Source: Acidisphaera sp.
GTDB lineage: Bacteria > Pseudomonadota > Alphaproteobacteria > Acetobacterales > Acetobacteraceae
Assembly: GCA_019240635.1 (NCBI GenBank)
Contig: JAFAYA010000017.1
Coordinates: 1-32,502 of the forward strand
Direction: 5' to 3'
DNA: 32,502 nt
In this document: positions 21,109-32,502 of the stretch, piece by piece
Position numbering within the stretch: position 1 is the first letter of the stretch
How the letters are laid out: each line of letters begins with the position of its first letter
Program-made: the position numbers and the translations under genes
The notes under the pieces: model-generated
The model's database searches: none
What the model was told of the DNA's origin: nothing
What the model saw: the letters and a program-made list of their open reading frames with translations, nothing else

Positions 21109-23900
21109 CGAAGCTCCAGCACGGCGACGGGAAGTGCCGAGAGGACATCGGCGACCAGCAGACGGCCCGTCATGCCCGCTTCAGCCGGGCCGCCCAACGC
21201 ATCCACGCGAAGCACATCTAGGCACGCTCGCGCGGCCAGACTACGGGGGGAGGCGATCAAAGTTCCTTGCCATGCCGCCGGGTCGACCCGCGGCAGGCCG
21301 GCGGTCCCCGCCAGCCGGGCGGCGAGCCGGCTCGCCACGGTGATCGCGGCGCGGCCCTCATGCACCCGGGCAAAGGCGAAGACGTGCCCGGCGAGCGGCC
21401 CTTCCACCCGCAGCCGCTGGTATGAACCCTCGGCGAACAGCCGCGGCACCCGGGCCCGGAAGGCGAGCGTGCGGGCGATGACCACCTGCTTCACCCGCCC
21501 GTCCTGCCATGCCCCCAGCAGCTCGGCCGGCGCCTGGCCGCCGTTGAGCGCCGCCTGGCGCGCCGCGTAGTCCACGGGGCGGCGATTGTCGGGATCGACC
21601 AGGCTGAAATCCCAGAAGTCGGTGCCTTGATAGAGGTCAGGGACGCCTGGACTCGTCAGGCGCAGCACGGTCTGGATCAGGCCGTTGAGCGCCCCGGAGG
21701 GCGCGATGCGGCGGACGAACTCGACCATGTCCTGCGCCACGTGGGTCGGCCGGGCCGGGTCGAGCATCTGCGTCAGGAAATCCCGGCAGGCCGTCTCGTA
21801 CTCGGCGTTCGGCGCGGCCCATTCCGACCGCCGCTTGGCCTCGCGCAGCCCCTTCTCCTGCCAGGCCTGGACGCGCCCGATATAGGCCCGCATGCCTTCG
21901 GCGTCGTCCGGCGCCAGGTCGAGCGGCCAGGCGCCGATCAGCGTCTGGTAAAGCATGAGCTCGTCGGCCGCATCGGGCGCCGGCGTGCCGCCGATCTCGC
22001 GGCGCAGCGGCGCATTCAGGCGCATCCAGCGGTGCAACGCCGCCTCCCACTCCTCGGGAAGCTCGCTGAGTACGGCAAGCCGCGCGCGGACATCCTCGCC
22101 GCGCTTGTGGTCGTGCGTCGCGGTGGCGAGCAGGGCGCGCGGAAAGCGCCGGCGCCGCTCGGCGTTGCCGGCGTGGAAGGCCGCCGGGGAGACGCAGAAA
22201 TGGCCGGGCTCGCTGCCCACCTCGTTGCGCGAGATCAGCCGGCCGTAGCGGTAGAAGGCGGTGTCCTCGACGGATTTTGCCGCGGTGGGCGCCGAGAGCT
22301 GCTGGAACCGCACCATCGCGCGCAGCCGCTCCTGCCGGCGCGCTCCTGCCGGCACGCTGCGCAAGTCGCTGCCGGACAGCCAGTCGCCGATGCGTTCCAG
22401 CAGCGGCAGGTCGGCGCTGCGCACCGTGCGCCGCGCGCCCGCCAACGCCCAGTCCAGCACCGCCCGGTCGGTGGCGGAGATGCCGGTCGGGCCGGAATAG
22501 ATGCGATAGGTCGGGAAGTGGACCAGCACCTCCTCGAGCGCGCGGCGGATGGCGGTGAGCGTGTAGTCGCGCGTCGCCAGGTCGCGCCGGGCGACGCGAT
22601 GCAGCGCGCCCGCGGTGGCCCACAGCTCGCTCGAAAGCGACTCCCGCAGGATCTGCCGCCGCGCTGCCTTGGCCTCATCGAGGAACTCGCCGCTGCGCCC
22701 GGTCAGCGTGGTCCAGAGTCTCGTGAGCGGCGCCTCGCCGGCCGGGTCGTGCAGCAGGCCGGCGACGTCGCTCATGTAGTCGTAGCCGGTGGTGCCGTCG
22801 GTCAGCCAGTCGGTCGGCAGGCGCTCATGCGGCGCGAGGATTTTCTCGACCCAGATGATCGCCGGCTCATCGGGAAGTTCGCGCGGACGCTGGGCCGCCG
22901 CGGTCTGCAGCTTGCGGCGCAGTTTCCGGCAATAGCCGCGCGGGTCGGCAAGCCCGTCCACGTGGTCGATGCGCACGCCGTCGATCAGTCCCTCGGCGTA
23001 GAGCTGCAGGATGTAGTCGTGCGTGTCGTCGAACACCTGCGGCAGTTCGGCGCGCATGCCGGCTAGGCTGTTGACGTCGAAGAAGCGGCGCCAGTTGATC
23101 TCATCGGCGGCGGCGCGCCACCAGGCCAGCCGGTAGCTCTGCGGCTCCAGCAGCCGGTGCAGCCGCTCGCGCGCCTCGCCGGTGTCGGCGTTCGCCGCCG
23201 CGAGCGCGTCCTCGATGGCCCGGCGCTGGTCCGGCGAGGCCTGGCGCAGCGCCGCCCGGCCCCGCTCGGCGGCACGGCGCATCGCGTCGCGCCCGCCGCC
23301 CGCGGTGCTCAGCCGCGCGAACGGCTCGGCGAGCGTGGCCAGCGCCGCGCCCCGGAGTACGTGCGGGTAGTCGCGCGGGTTGATCGGAAAGCGGTTGCCG
23401 AAATAGTCGACGAACAGGCGCCCGTCGCCCTCGTCGAAGCGCAGCACGAGGTCACCGCGGCCCAGGCACTCGCCGTACGCCGCGCCGAGGAAGGGGGCCA
23501 GCATGCGATTGCGCAGCGCCGGATCGGGCGGCTCCCAGTCGATGTCGAAATACTCGGCATAGGGGCTCGCGCGCCCCCACTCCAGCACGTCGAGCCACCA
23601 CGCGTTGTCGGCCCCGCCGACCCCCATGTGATTCGGCACGATGTCGAGGATCAGGCCGAGCCCGGCGGCGCGCAGCGCCGGTACCAGGCGGCGCAGCGCC
23701 GGCTCGCCGCCCAGCTCGGGGTCAATCGCGTGGTGATCGACGATGTCGTAGCCGTGCATAGAGCCGGGCCGCGAGGTCAGCAGCGGCGAGGCATAGAGGT
23801 GGCTGACGCCGATCCCGCGGAGGTAGGGGACCAGCTTGGCGGCGTCGTCGAGGGTGAAGTCCTTGTGAAACTGCAGGCGGGCGGTAGCGCGGACCGTCAT
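21105..23900 (-). CDS. treY: Maltooligosyl trehalose synthase
   Basis: 931 residues, GH13 family: converts the reducing end of malto-oligosaccharides to an alpha,alpha-1,1-linked trehalose unit by intramolecular transglucosylation. The start ATARLQFHKDFTLDDAAKLV with LYASPLLTSRPGSMHGYDIV is characteristic of TreY. Catalytic residues are seen in GVRIDHVDGLADP (Asp312) and IIWVEKIL (Glu352), followed by late TreY motifs SPGVPDLYQGTDFWDFSLVD and DNRRPVDYAAR. The length agrees with the long TreY type. TreZ, encoded two genes upstream, cuts off the trehalose formed. The ATG at 23900 overlaps the malQ stop (ATGA); sequence further upstream in this frame is a shadow of malQ. Confidence 0.96.
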   Translation of the reverse strand: MTVRATARLQFHKDFTLDDAAKLVPYLRGIGVSHLYASPLLTSRPGSMHGYDIVDHHAIDPELGGEPALRRLVPALRAAGLGLILDIVPNHMGVGGADNAWWLDVLEWGRASPYAEYFDIDWEPPDPALRNRMLAPFLGAAYGECLGRGDLVLRFDEGDGRLFVDYFGNRFPINPRDYPHVLRGAALATLAEPFARLSTAGGGRDAMRRAAERGRAALRQASPDQRRAIEDALAAANADTGEARERLHRLLEPQSYRLAWWRAAADEINWRRFFDVNSLAGMRAELPQVFDDTHDYILQLYAEGLIDGVRIDHVDGLADPRGYCRKLRRKLQTAAAQRPRELPDEPAIIWVEKILAPHERLPTDWLTDGTTGYDYMSDVAGLLHDPAGEAPLTRLWTTLTGRSGEFLDEAKAARRQILRESLSSELWATAGALHRVARRDLATRDYTLTAIRRALEEVLVHFPTYRIYSGPTGISATDRAVLDWALAGARRTVRSADLPLLERIGDWLSGSDLRSVPAGARRQERLRAMVRFQQLSAPTAAKSVEDTAFYRYGRLISRNEVGSEPGHFCVSPAAFHAGNAERRRRFPRALLATATHDHKRGEDVRARLAVLSELPEEWEAALHRWMRLNAPLRREIGGTPAPDAADELMLYQTLIGAWPLDLAPDDAEGMRAYIGRVQAWQEKGLREAKRRSEWAAPNAEYETACRDFLTQMLDPARPTHVAQDMVEFVRRIAPSGALNGLIQTVLRLTSPGVPDLYQGTDFWDFSLVDPDNRRPVDYAARQAALNGGQAPAELLGAWQDGRVKQVVIARTLAFRARVPRLFAEGSYQRLRVEGPLAGHVFAFARVHEGRAAITVASRLAARLAGTAGLPRVDPAAWQGTLIASPRSLAARACLDVLRVDALGGPAEAGMTGRLLVADVLSALPVAVLELR

Positions 23901-25945
23901 GTCTCTCCTTCGGCCGTCTGCCGCGCCTCGGCCAGGGAGGCAAGGCGCGCAGCCACGGCAGGGTCGTCGAGAACGCGATCCGCCGGCAACGCGAGGCGGC
24001 GTTGCCAGTTCGGATGCTCGTGCAGCGTGCCCGGCAGGTTCGGCTGATCGGGCAGCCCCAGCGCATCCTCCACCGGCAGCAGCGCCAGTTCGCAGCCGGC
24101 CGCGCCGACATGCCGGATCGCCGCATCCACCGCGGGCTCCGGCTTCTCCGGCGGCGGGACCTCGCCGAGCCCGGCGCGGCTGCCGCGGAACGCCTCCCAC
24201 AGGCGCACGCGGTCCCTGGCGCGGTTCTCGTGCTCGAACCAGATCGCCTTGTCGTCGCCGAGCAGGCCAAGCTCCTCGCGCAGCGCCAGGTCGCGCCCGC
24301 TCCACCACCCGGCGACGGTCGGCAGGTCGTGCGTGCTGGTCATCGCGACGGCGCGCCGCGTCCAGCGCCCGGGCGGACGGAAGCCGTCATCGTCCGACTC
24401 GAACCACAGCACACGCAGCCCCATGACGCCGCGCGTTCCCAGGCGATCCTGAAAACCCTCGGGAACCGTGCCGAGATCCTCGCCGAGCACGACCGCCCGG
24501 TGACGGTGGCTCTCCAGCGCCAGCAGCCGCAGCAGATCGTCCGACGGGAAGCGCAGATACGCCCCCTGCTGCGGGCTGGCGCCCTCCGGCACGACCCAGA
24601 GCCGGGTGAGGCCCATCGCGTGGTCGATGCGCACGCCGCCGGCGTGGCGCAGCGCGGCGCGCAGCATCTCCAGGAAGCCGGCATAGCCGTGCCGCTGCAG
24701 GCCGGCCGGGGAGAAGGCGGTGATGCCCCAGTTCTGGCCCTGCGTGTTCAGCACGTCCGGCGGCGCGCCGATGGTCAGGCCCATCAGCATCTGGTCCTGC
24801 CGGCTCCAGGCGTGCGAGCCGCCGAGATCGGTACCCACCGCGAGGTCGGAGATGAGGCCGATCGGCATGCCCGCGGCGCGCGCCGCCTGCTGCGCCGCCG
24901 CGCTGCCGCGATCGGCCAGGAATTGCAGGAAGGCGTGGAAGGCGACCTCGCGCGCGTGCGTGTGCGCAAAGCGCGCGACTGCCGGGTCGTCGGGCGAGCG
25001 GTACTCCTCTGGCCAGTCGCGCCAGTTCCATCGGGTGGCGTCGGCGCCGAACACGTGCGCATGCAGCGCCTCGAACCGCGCGTGGCTCTCTAGCAGGTCG
25101 CCCTGCTCGGCGCGGAACGCGTCGAACGCCTCGTGCAGCGCCGCGCGAGGAGCGGCGGCGAAGCGGTCGAACACCCGGCGGAAATGCGCGAGCCGCAGCC
25201 GTCCGGCCGCCGGCCAGTCCACCATCGGCCCGGCTTCCAGTGCCGCCCACTGCTCCGGCCGGGCAGGGAGGTACGCGTCGGGAATTGTCTCGGCGTCCGC
25301 GTGCAGCACGTTCAGCATCACGCGGCTGGACGGCGCATACGGGCTGAACCGGTCGGCATCGGCGGAGAACTGCGCGTGTACCGGGCTGATGGCGACGGCC
25401 GCGGCGCCGCGCGCGCCGGCGATGGCGACGAAGCGGCGCAGCGCCGAAAAGTCGCCGATGCCGCCGTCCCCCGCCCGGCGCAGCGCATAGAGCTGCACGG
25501 CCAGTCCCCAGAGCTTCCGTCCCGGTGCCGCATCCTCCGGCAGGAAGCCGTGCGCCGGAGCCACGGCCAGCGTGGTCCGGATGTCGCCCAGTTCGAGCGC
25601 GTGATAGCCGGGCACGTCGATCGCCGGCAGCAGCGCGCGCGGCTCGGCGCGGCCCTCGCGACGGGTGCCGTCCTCGAGCGTCAGGCGGAAGCGGCCGGCC
25701 GGCGCTGGGACGGCGATCGGCTGTCCGGCGTCGGCGGTCAGCAGCGGCGGCAGCGGCCCTTCCTCATGTTGCAGCCCGCCGCGGCTGTCGGCGACCTCTG
25801 CGTCGCTGCCGGCCGGCGTGCCGAGTGCCGCCAGCACGGCGCGCAGCACCTCCGGCGCCACGTCGTGCATCTTGCCGAACGCGTCGCGCCAGCGCGGCGC
25901 CAGCCCGGCCGCCTCGGCCAGCGCGATCAGGTCGGCGTCGCTCAA
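23897..25945 (-). CDS. malQ: 4-alpha-glucanotransferase (amylomaltase)
   Basis: 682 residues, GH77 family: disproportionates malto-oligosaccharides, so it can lengthen chains for TreY or recycle short products. Core motifs are WGLAVQLYALRRAGDGGIGD, DRFSPYAPSSRVMLN, GGVRIDHAMGLTRLWVVPEG (catalytic Asp), VVLGEDLGTVPEGFQ (catalytic Glu) and MTSTHDLPTVAGWW (third carboxylate). An N-terminal region of about 150 residues precedes the barrel, as in proteobacterial long forms. The frame is open far upstream without family similarity. I chose the TTG at 25945 because its TTGA overlaps the treZ stop, and the protein [19 protein letters not shown] begins there. No strong Shine-Dalgarno precedes it, so translation probably depends on re-initiation after treZ. 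Confidence 0.94.
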   Translation of the reverse strand: MSDADLIALAEAAGLAPRWRDAFGKMHDVAPEVLRAVLAALGTPAGSDAEVADSRGGLQHEEGPLPPLLTADAGQPIAVPAPAGRFRLTLEDGTRREGRAEPRALLPAIDVPGYHALELGDIRTTLAVAPAHGFLPEDAAPGRKLWGLAVQLYALRRAGDGGIGDFSALRRFVAIAGARGAAAVAISPVHAQFSADADRFSPYAPSSRVMLNVLHADAETIPDAYLPARPEQWAALEAGPMVDWPAAGRLRLAHFRRVFDRFAAAPRAALHEAFDAFRAEQGDLLESHARFEALHAHVFGADATRWNWRDWPEEYRSPDDPAVARFAHTHAREVAFHAFLQFLADRGSAAAQQAARAAGMPIGLISDLAVGTDLGGSHAWSRQDQMLMGLTIGAPPDVLNTQGQNWGITAFSPAGLQRHGYAGFLEMLRAALRHAGGVRIDHAMGLTRLWVVPEGASPQQGAYLRFPSDDLLRLLALESHRHRAVVLGEDLGTVPEGFQDRLGTRGVMGLRVLWFESDDDGFRPPGRWTRRAVAMTSTHDLPTVAGWWSGRDLALREELGLLGDDKAIWFEHENRARDRVRLWEAFRGSRAGLGEVPPPEKPEPAVDAAIRHVGAAGCELALLPVEDALGLPDQPNLPGTLHEHPNWQRRLALPADRVLDDPAVAARLASLAEARQTAEGET

Positions 25946-27714
25946 CCCGGCCGCTCGCGCAGGAAGGCGACCGTGCTGTGCGCGGGCAAGGTGCCGTTCA
26001 TCGCCGCCTCCGCCGTGCCGCGCCCGGTCTCGAACAGCGCCGGCCCGGCGCAGCCCTCCACCTCCACCGGTTCGGCGCCAAGATTGGCGGCGATGATCAG
26101 CACGGCGCCATCGCTCATCGTCCAGCGCGCGCAGACGCCGCTGCGGCCGAGCGGCACGGCGCCGGCGGAGCGCGCGCCGGGAATGCGGGGGATGACGTGC
26201 TGGCGGCGCAGCGCCAGCAGCTCGCGATGCAGCGCCAGCGTCTCCGCCGTGCCGGACTTGCTCGCAGGGTCGAAGTCCGGGACCGAGGCGTCGAACGTCT
26301 CCGGCGCGTTCGGGTCGGGGATGCGCTCGCGCTTGCCGGGGTCGCTGAACGCGGCGAACTTCTTGAACTCCTCGCGCCGCCCCTTGCGCACCAGCTCCGC
26401 CAGTTCCGGATTGTGGTCGGTAAAGAACAGGAACGGTCGCTCGCTGCCCCACTCCTCGCCCATGAACAGCATCGGAATGAACGGCGCGAGCAGCAGCAGC
26501 GCGGTCGCCGCCCGCAGCGCCTGCCTGTCGGCGAGCCGGGTCAGCCGCTCGCCGAACGCGCGGTTGCCGATCTGGTCGTGGTTCTGCAGGCAGATCACGA
26601 AGGCGGTGGTCGGCAGCGCGGCGCTCGGCGTACCGCGCGGCTTGCCGGAATGCGGCGAGACCTCGCCCTGATAGGCGAAGCCCTCCGCCATGGCGCGCGC
26701 CAGCAGCCGCGCGGCGTCCTGAAAATCCTCGTAGTAGCCTTCGCGCTCGCCGGTTAGCAGGACGTGCAGGCAGTGGTGCACGTCGTCCGTCCACTGCGCA
26801 TCGAAATCGCGCGCGAGGTGGCTCGCAACGTTGCCCTCGTGCTCCAGCACGAGATGGATCTGCCGGCCGTCATCCGGGCGGGCGCGGACGCGGGCGGCCA
26901 TGTGATCGAGGAACTCGGGCGGCGAGATCGCATGCACGGCGTCGAAGCGCAGTCCGTCGAAGCGGTATTCCAGCAGCCAGAACAGCGCGTTCTCGGTGAA
27001 GTAGGTGCGCACCTCCGGTCGGGTGAAGTCGATCGCCGCGCCCCACGGCGTGTGCTTGCTCTCGTCGAAGAACGTCTTGGCGTAGGCGTGCAGGTAGGCG
27101 CCGTCCGGCCCGAAATGGTTGTACACGACGTCGAGAAACATCATCAGCCCGAGCCCGTGCGCCGCGTCGATCAGGTGCTTCAGCTCGTCCGGGGTGCCGT
27201 AGGCGGCGTCCGGCGCGTAGGGCAGCACGCCGTCATAGCCCCAGTTGTGCTGGCCGGGAAAATCGGCGATCGGCATCAGCTCGACCGCGGTGACGCCGAG
27301 CGCCTTCAGCTCCGGCAGGCGCTTCTCCACGCCGGCGAAGCCGCCGAACGCGCCGACATGCAGCTCGTACACGACCGCCTCGTGCCAGGGTCGGCCCTTC
27401 CAGTCGGCGTGCCGCCATTGATAGGCGCGCGGATCGACGACCACGCTCGGATCGTGCACGTCGCCGGCCTGCCGGCGCGACGCCGGATCCGGCACGGCGA
27501 GGCCGTCGGGCAGGCGGAAACGATAGCGCGCGCCGTCGCCGCAAGGCGCGGTCGCGACGAACCAGCCGCCCGTCTCGCGCTGCATCGGCAGCGCGTCATC
27601 GCCGAGTTCGAGCGTCACCGCCTCGACGCTCGGCGCCCAGAAGCGGAACCGCACCGTGCCGCCGTCGAGCAGCTCCGCGCCGAAGGACTTCGCGAAGCCG
27701 TAGCGCGCGCTCAC
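25942..27714 (-). CDS. treZ: Malto-oligosyltrehalose trehalohydrolase
   Basis: 590 residues, GH13 family with an N-terminal CBM48-like/E-set domain ([20 protein letters not shown] then [12 protein letters not shown]). It hydrolyses the alpha-1,4 bond next to the trehalosyl end made by TreY, releasing trehalose. The barrel shows [52 protein letters not shown] (catalytic Asp), [20 protein letters not shown] (acid/base Glu, with His where many TreZ have Asn) and [19 protein letters not shown]. The GTG at 27714 overlaps the glgB stop as GTGA and places the first conserved strand at residue 5; upstream sequence in this frame is a glgB shadow. Its stop overlaps the malQ TTG. Confidence 0.95.
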   Translation of the reverse strand: MSARYGFAKSFGAELLDGGTVRFRFWAPSVEAVTLELGDDALPMQRETGGWFVATAPCGDGARYRFRLPDGLAVPDPASRRQAGDVHDPSVVVDPRAYQWRHADWKGRPWHEAVVYELHVGAFGGFAGVEKRLPELKALGVTAVELMPIADFPGQHNWGYDGVLPYAPDAAYGTPDELKHLIDAAHGLGLMMFLDVVYNHFGPDGAYLHAYAKTFFDESKHTPWGAAIDFTRPEVRTYFTENALFWLLEYRFDGLRFDAVHAISPPEFLDHMAARVRARPDDGRQIHLVLEHEGNVASHLARDFDAQWTDDVHHCLHVLLTGEREGYYEDFQDAARLLARAMAEGFAYQGEVSPHSGKPRGTPSAALPTTAFVICLQNHDQIGNRAFGERLTRLADRQALRAATALLLLAPFIPMLFMGEEWGSERPFLFFTDHNPELAELVRKGRREEFKKFAAFSDPGKRERIPDPNAPETFDASVPDFDPASKSGTAETLALHRELLALRRQHVIPRIPGARSAGAVPLGRSGVCARWTMSDGAVLIIAANLGAEPVEVEGCAGPALFETGRGTAEAAMNGTLPAHSTVAFLRERPG

Positions 27715-29902
27715 CCGCCCGCTCCTGCCGCGCGCAGGTAGAGCGTCGCCAGCGGCGGCAGGGTGAGCATCAGCGAGGCTGGGCAGTCGTGGCTGGAAAC
27801 CTGCTCCGCGACGACCCGCCCGGCATTGCCCATATTCGAGCCGCCGTACACCGCCGCGTCGCTGTTCACCACCTCCAGCCATTCACCGCCAAGCGGCACG
27901 CCGATCCGGTAGCCGTGGCGCGGGATCGGCGTGAAGTTGCAGACCACCAGCACCGGCGGGTCGTCCGCCTCGCCAAAGCGCAGGAAGGCAAAGACGCTCT
28001 GCACCCGGTCATTCAGCACCACCCAGCGGAACCCCGTGTGATCGCAGTCCCGCCGATGCAGCGACGGCGTATCCCGGTACGCCAGGTTCAGGTCGCGCAC
28101 CAGGCGCTGCACGCCGGCGTGCAGCGGATCGTCGAGCAGGTGCCACTCGATGCCGGTATCGTGGTTCCACTCGCCGCCCTGCGCGAACTCGCCGCCCATG
28201 AACAGCAGCTTCTTGCCGGGATGCGCCCACATGAAGCCGAAATAGGCGCGCAGATTGGCGAATTGCTGCCAGGCATCGCCGGGCATCCGGCCGAGCAGCG
28301 AGTGCTTCAGATGCACCACCTCGTCATGCGACAGCGGCAGCACGAATTTCTCCGAGAAGGCATAGACCAGGCCGAAGGTGATCTCGTCGTGGTGCCAGGG
28401 GCGGTACACCGGATTCTCCTGCATGTAGTGCAGGGTGTCGTGCATCCAGCCCATGTTCCATTTGTACGTGAAGCCGAGCCCGCCCTCGTCGGCGGCGCGT
28501 GTGACGCCCGGCCATGCCGTGCTCTCCTCGGCGATCAGCACGGTGCCCGGGCAGCGCTCGGCGACGATCCGGCTCAGTTCCTGGAGGAAGCTGATCGCCT
28601 CCAGATTCTCGCGCCCGCCGTGGCGGTTCGGCACCCACTCGCCGGCCGGGCGGCTGTAGTCGCGGTAGAGCATGGAGGCGACCGCATCCACGCGCAGGCC
28701 GTCGGCGTGGAAATGCTCGAGCCAGTGCAGCGCGCTGGCGATCAGGAAGCCGCGCACCTCGTTGCGCCCAAGATTGTAGATGTAGGTGTTCCAGTCCCGA
28801 TGAAATCCCTCGCGCGGGTCCGCATGCTCGTAGAGGGCGGTGCCGTCGAAGCGCGCCAGGCCGTGCGCATCGGACGGGAAGTGCGCGGGCACCCAGTCCA
28901 GGATCACGCCGATCCCGGCTTCGTGGAAACGATCGACCAGCCGCGCGAACCCGTCCGGCGTGCCGAGCCGGGCGCTCGGCGCGAACTGGCCGAGCGGCTG
29001 GTAGCCCCAGGAGCCGCCGAACGGATGCTCCATGACGGGCAGCAGTTCCACGTGCGTGAAGCCCATGCGCTGGACGTAGCGCACCAGCCGGTCCGCCAGC
29101 CGGTCCCAGCCGGTGGGGTACTGGTTCAGCGAGGGCATCCAGGACGCCGCGTGCACTTCGTAGATGGAGATCGGCGCGTTCGGCTGCTGGCGCGCGTTGC
29201 GCTGCGCCCGCCAGGCCTCGTCCGACCAGCGCGGCAGCGTATCCTCCACGACGACCGAGGCGGTTGCCGGCGGCGGCTCGGCCGACCACGCGACCGGATC
29301 GGCCTTCAGCGGCAGGGTCTCGCCCCAGGGGGCGAGGATTTCGTATTTGTACACGGCGCCCGGCCGCAGCCGCGGGATGAACAGCTCCCACACGCCGGCT
29401 TCGATGCGCCGGCGCATCGGGTGCCGCCGCCCGTCCCACCGGTTGAAGTCGCCCACCACCGAGACGCGGCTCGCATTCGGTGCCCAGACGGCGAAGCGCA
29501 CGCCGCGCACGCCGTCGATCGTCATCACGTGCGAGCCGAGGCATTGGCCAAGCTCGCGATGCCGGCCCTCGGCGAGCAGGTGCAGGTCGAGCGGGCCGAG
29601 CAGCATGCCGAACGAATAGGGATCCTCGGTCACCCGCACCGTCTCGCCGGTGTCGATGCGCAGCAGATACGGCAGGCGCATCGGGATCTGCCCGGCGAAC
29701 AGGCCCTCGGCGTGCACGCGCTCGAGCGTCGCGAGCACCGTCTCGCCGCTCGCGTCCAGCACCTGCACGCTTTTTGCGTCGGGCTGGAAGCTGCGGATCG
29801 TGCAGCCGCCCTCGGTCTCGTGCGGGCCCAGCGCGGCGAACGGGTCGCCGTGCCGCGCGTGCACGAGCGCATCGACCGCTCCGGTGTCGAGATGCCGCGC
29901 GC

Positions 29903-29906
<4 letters not shown>
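27711..29906 (-). CDS. glgB: 1,4-alpha-glucan branching enzyme
   Basis: 731 residues, GH13_9: forms alpha-1,6 branches in glycogen-type glucan. Two N-terminal beta domains, including the CBM48 segment [20 protein letters not shown], precede the barrel. Key motifs are [57 protein letters not shown] (Asp407), [20 protein letters not shown] (Glu460/461) and [20 protein letters not shown] (third carboxylate). The length is the usual full-length bacterial form. The ATG at 29906 overlaps the treS-maltokinase stop (ATGA). In this setting it may branch glucan made via maltose 1-phosphate, if glgE lies upstream of the window, or supply substrate to TreY. Confidence 0.97.

Positions 29907-32502
<2,596 letters not shown>

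Overview
The window is about 70% GC by eye, densely packed, and uses ATG with some GTG and TTG starts. Gene content suggests an alphaproteobacterium, possibly Acetobacteraceae/Rhodospirillales or a rhizobial relative: a three-gene 2-oxoacid oxidoreductase with a glutamate-synthase-small-chain-like partner, a TreS-maltokinase/GlgB/TreZ/MalQ/TreY/OtsA block, CgeB-type glycosyltransferases and a PIG-L cluster. The lineage is inferred from family content only. I see no tRNA, rRNA, CRISPR array, insertion sequence or phage gene.

Layout: (1) 1-2671 holds the end of a histidine phosphatase (+), a GT9-like glycosyltransferase (-) and nhaA (+), which diverges from it. (2) 2782-14623 is 13 consecutive minus-strand genes. 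In transcription order these are a metallo-beta-lactamase-fold hydrolase, two paralogous CgeB-type glycosyltransferases, a sugar nucleotidyltransferase, a CmoB-like methyltransferase, a glycosidase-like TIM-barrel protein whose motifs are in permuted order, a small membrane protein, a PIG-L deacetylase, a GT4 glycosyltransferase, a FemAB/CelD-type acetyltransferase and three methyltransferases, the last two a tandem duplication. Many junctions are 4-bp stop/start overlaps. Together they look like the pathway for an unidentified glycoconjugate or glycosylated small molecule. (3) 14841-19521 is a plus-strand operon for a 2-oxoacid:acceptor oxidoreductase (alpha and beta subunits) preceded by an FAD/NAD(P)/Fe-S subunit. 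It diverges from the hydrolase gene across an intergenic region with a perfect 16-bp palindrome. (4) 19528-32502 is a minus-strand operon for trehalose and alpha-glucan metabolism: treS-maltokinase (cut by the window edge), glgB, treZ, malQ, treY, otsA. All five junctions are 4-bp overlaps, two of them with GTG or TTG starts.

The most unusual items are the permuted glycosidase-like protein inside the unassigned glycan locus, the deacetylase/glycosyltransferase/acetyltransferase/methyltransferase quartet next to it, the three-subunit oxidoreductase, and an in-frame 15-bp minisatellite inside otsA.
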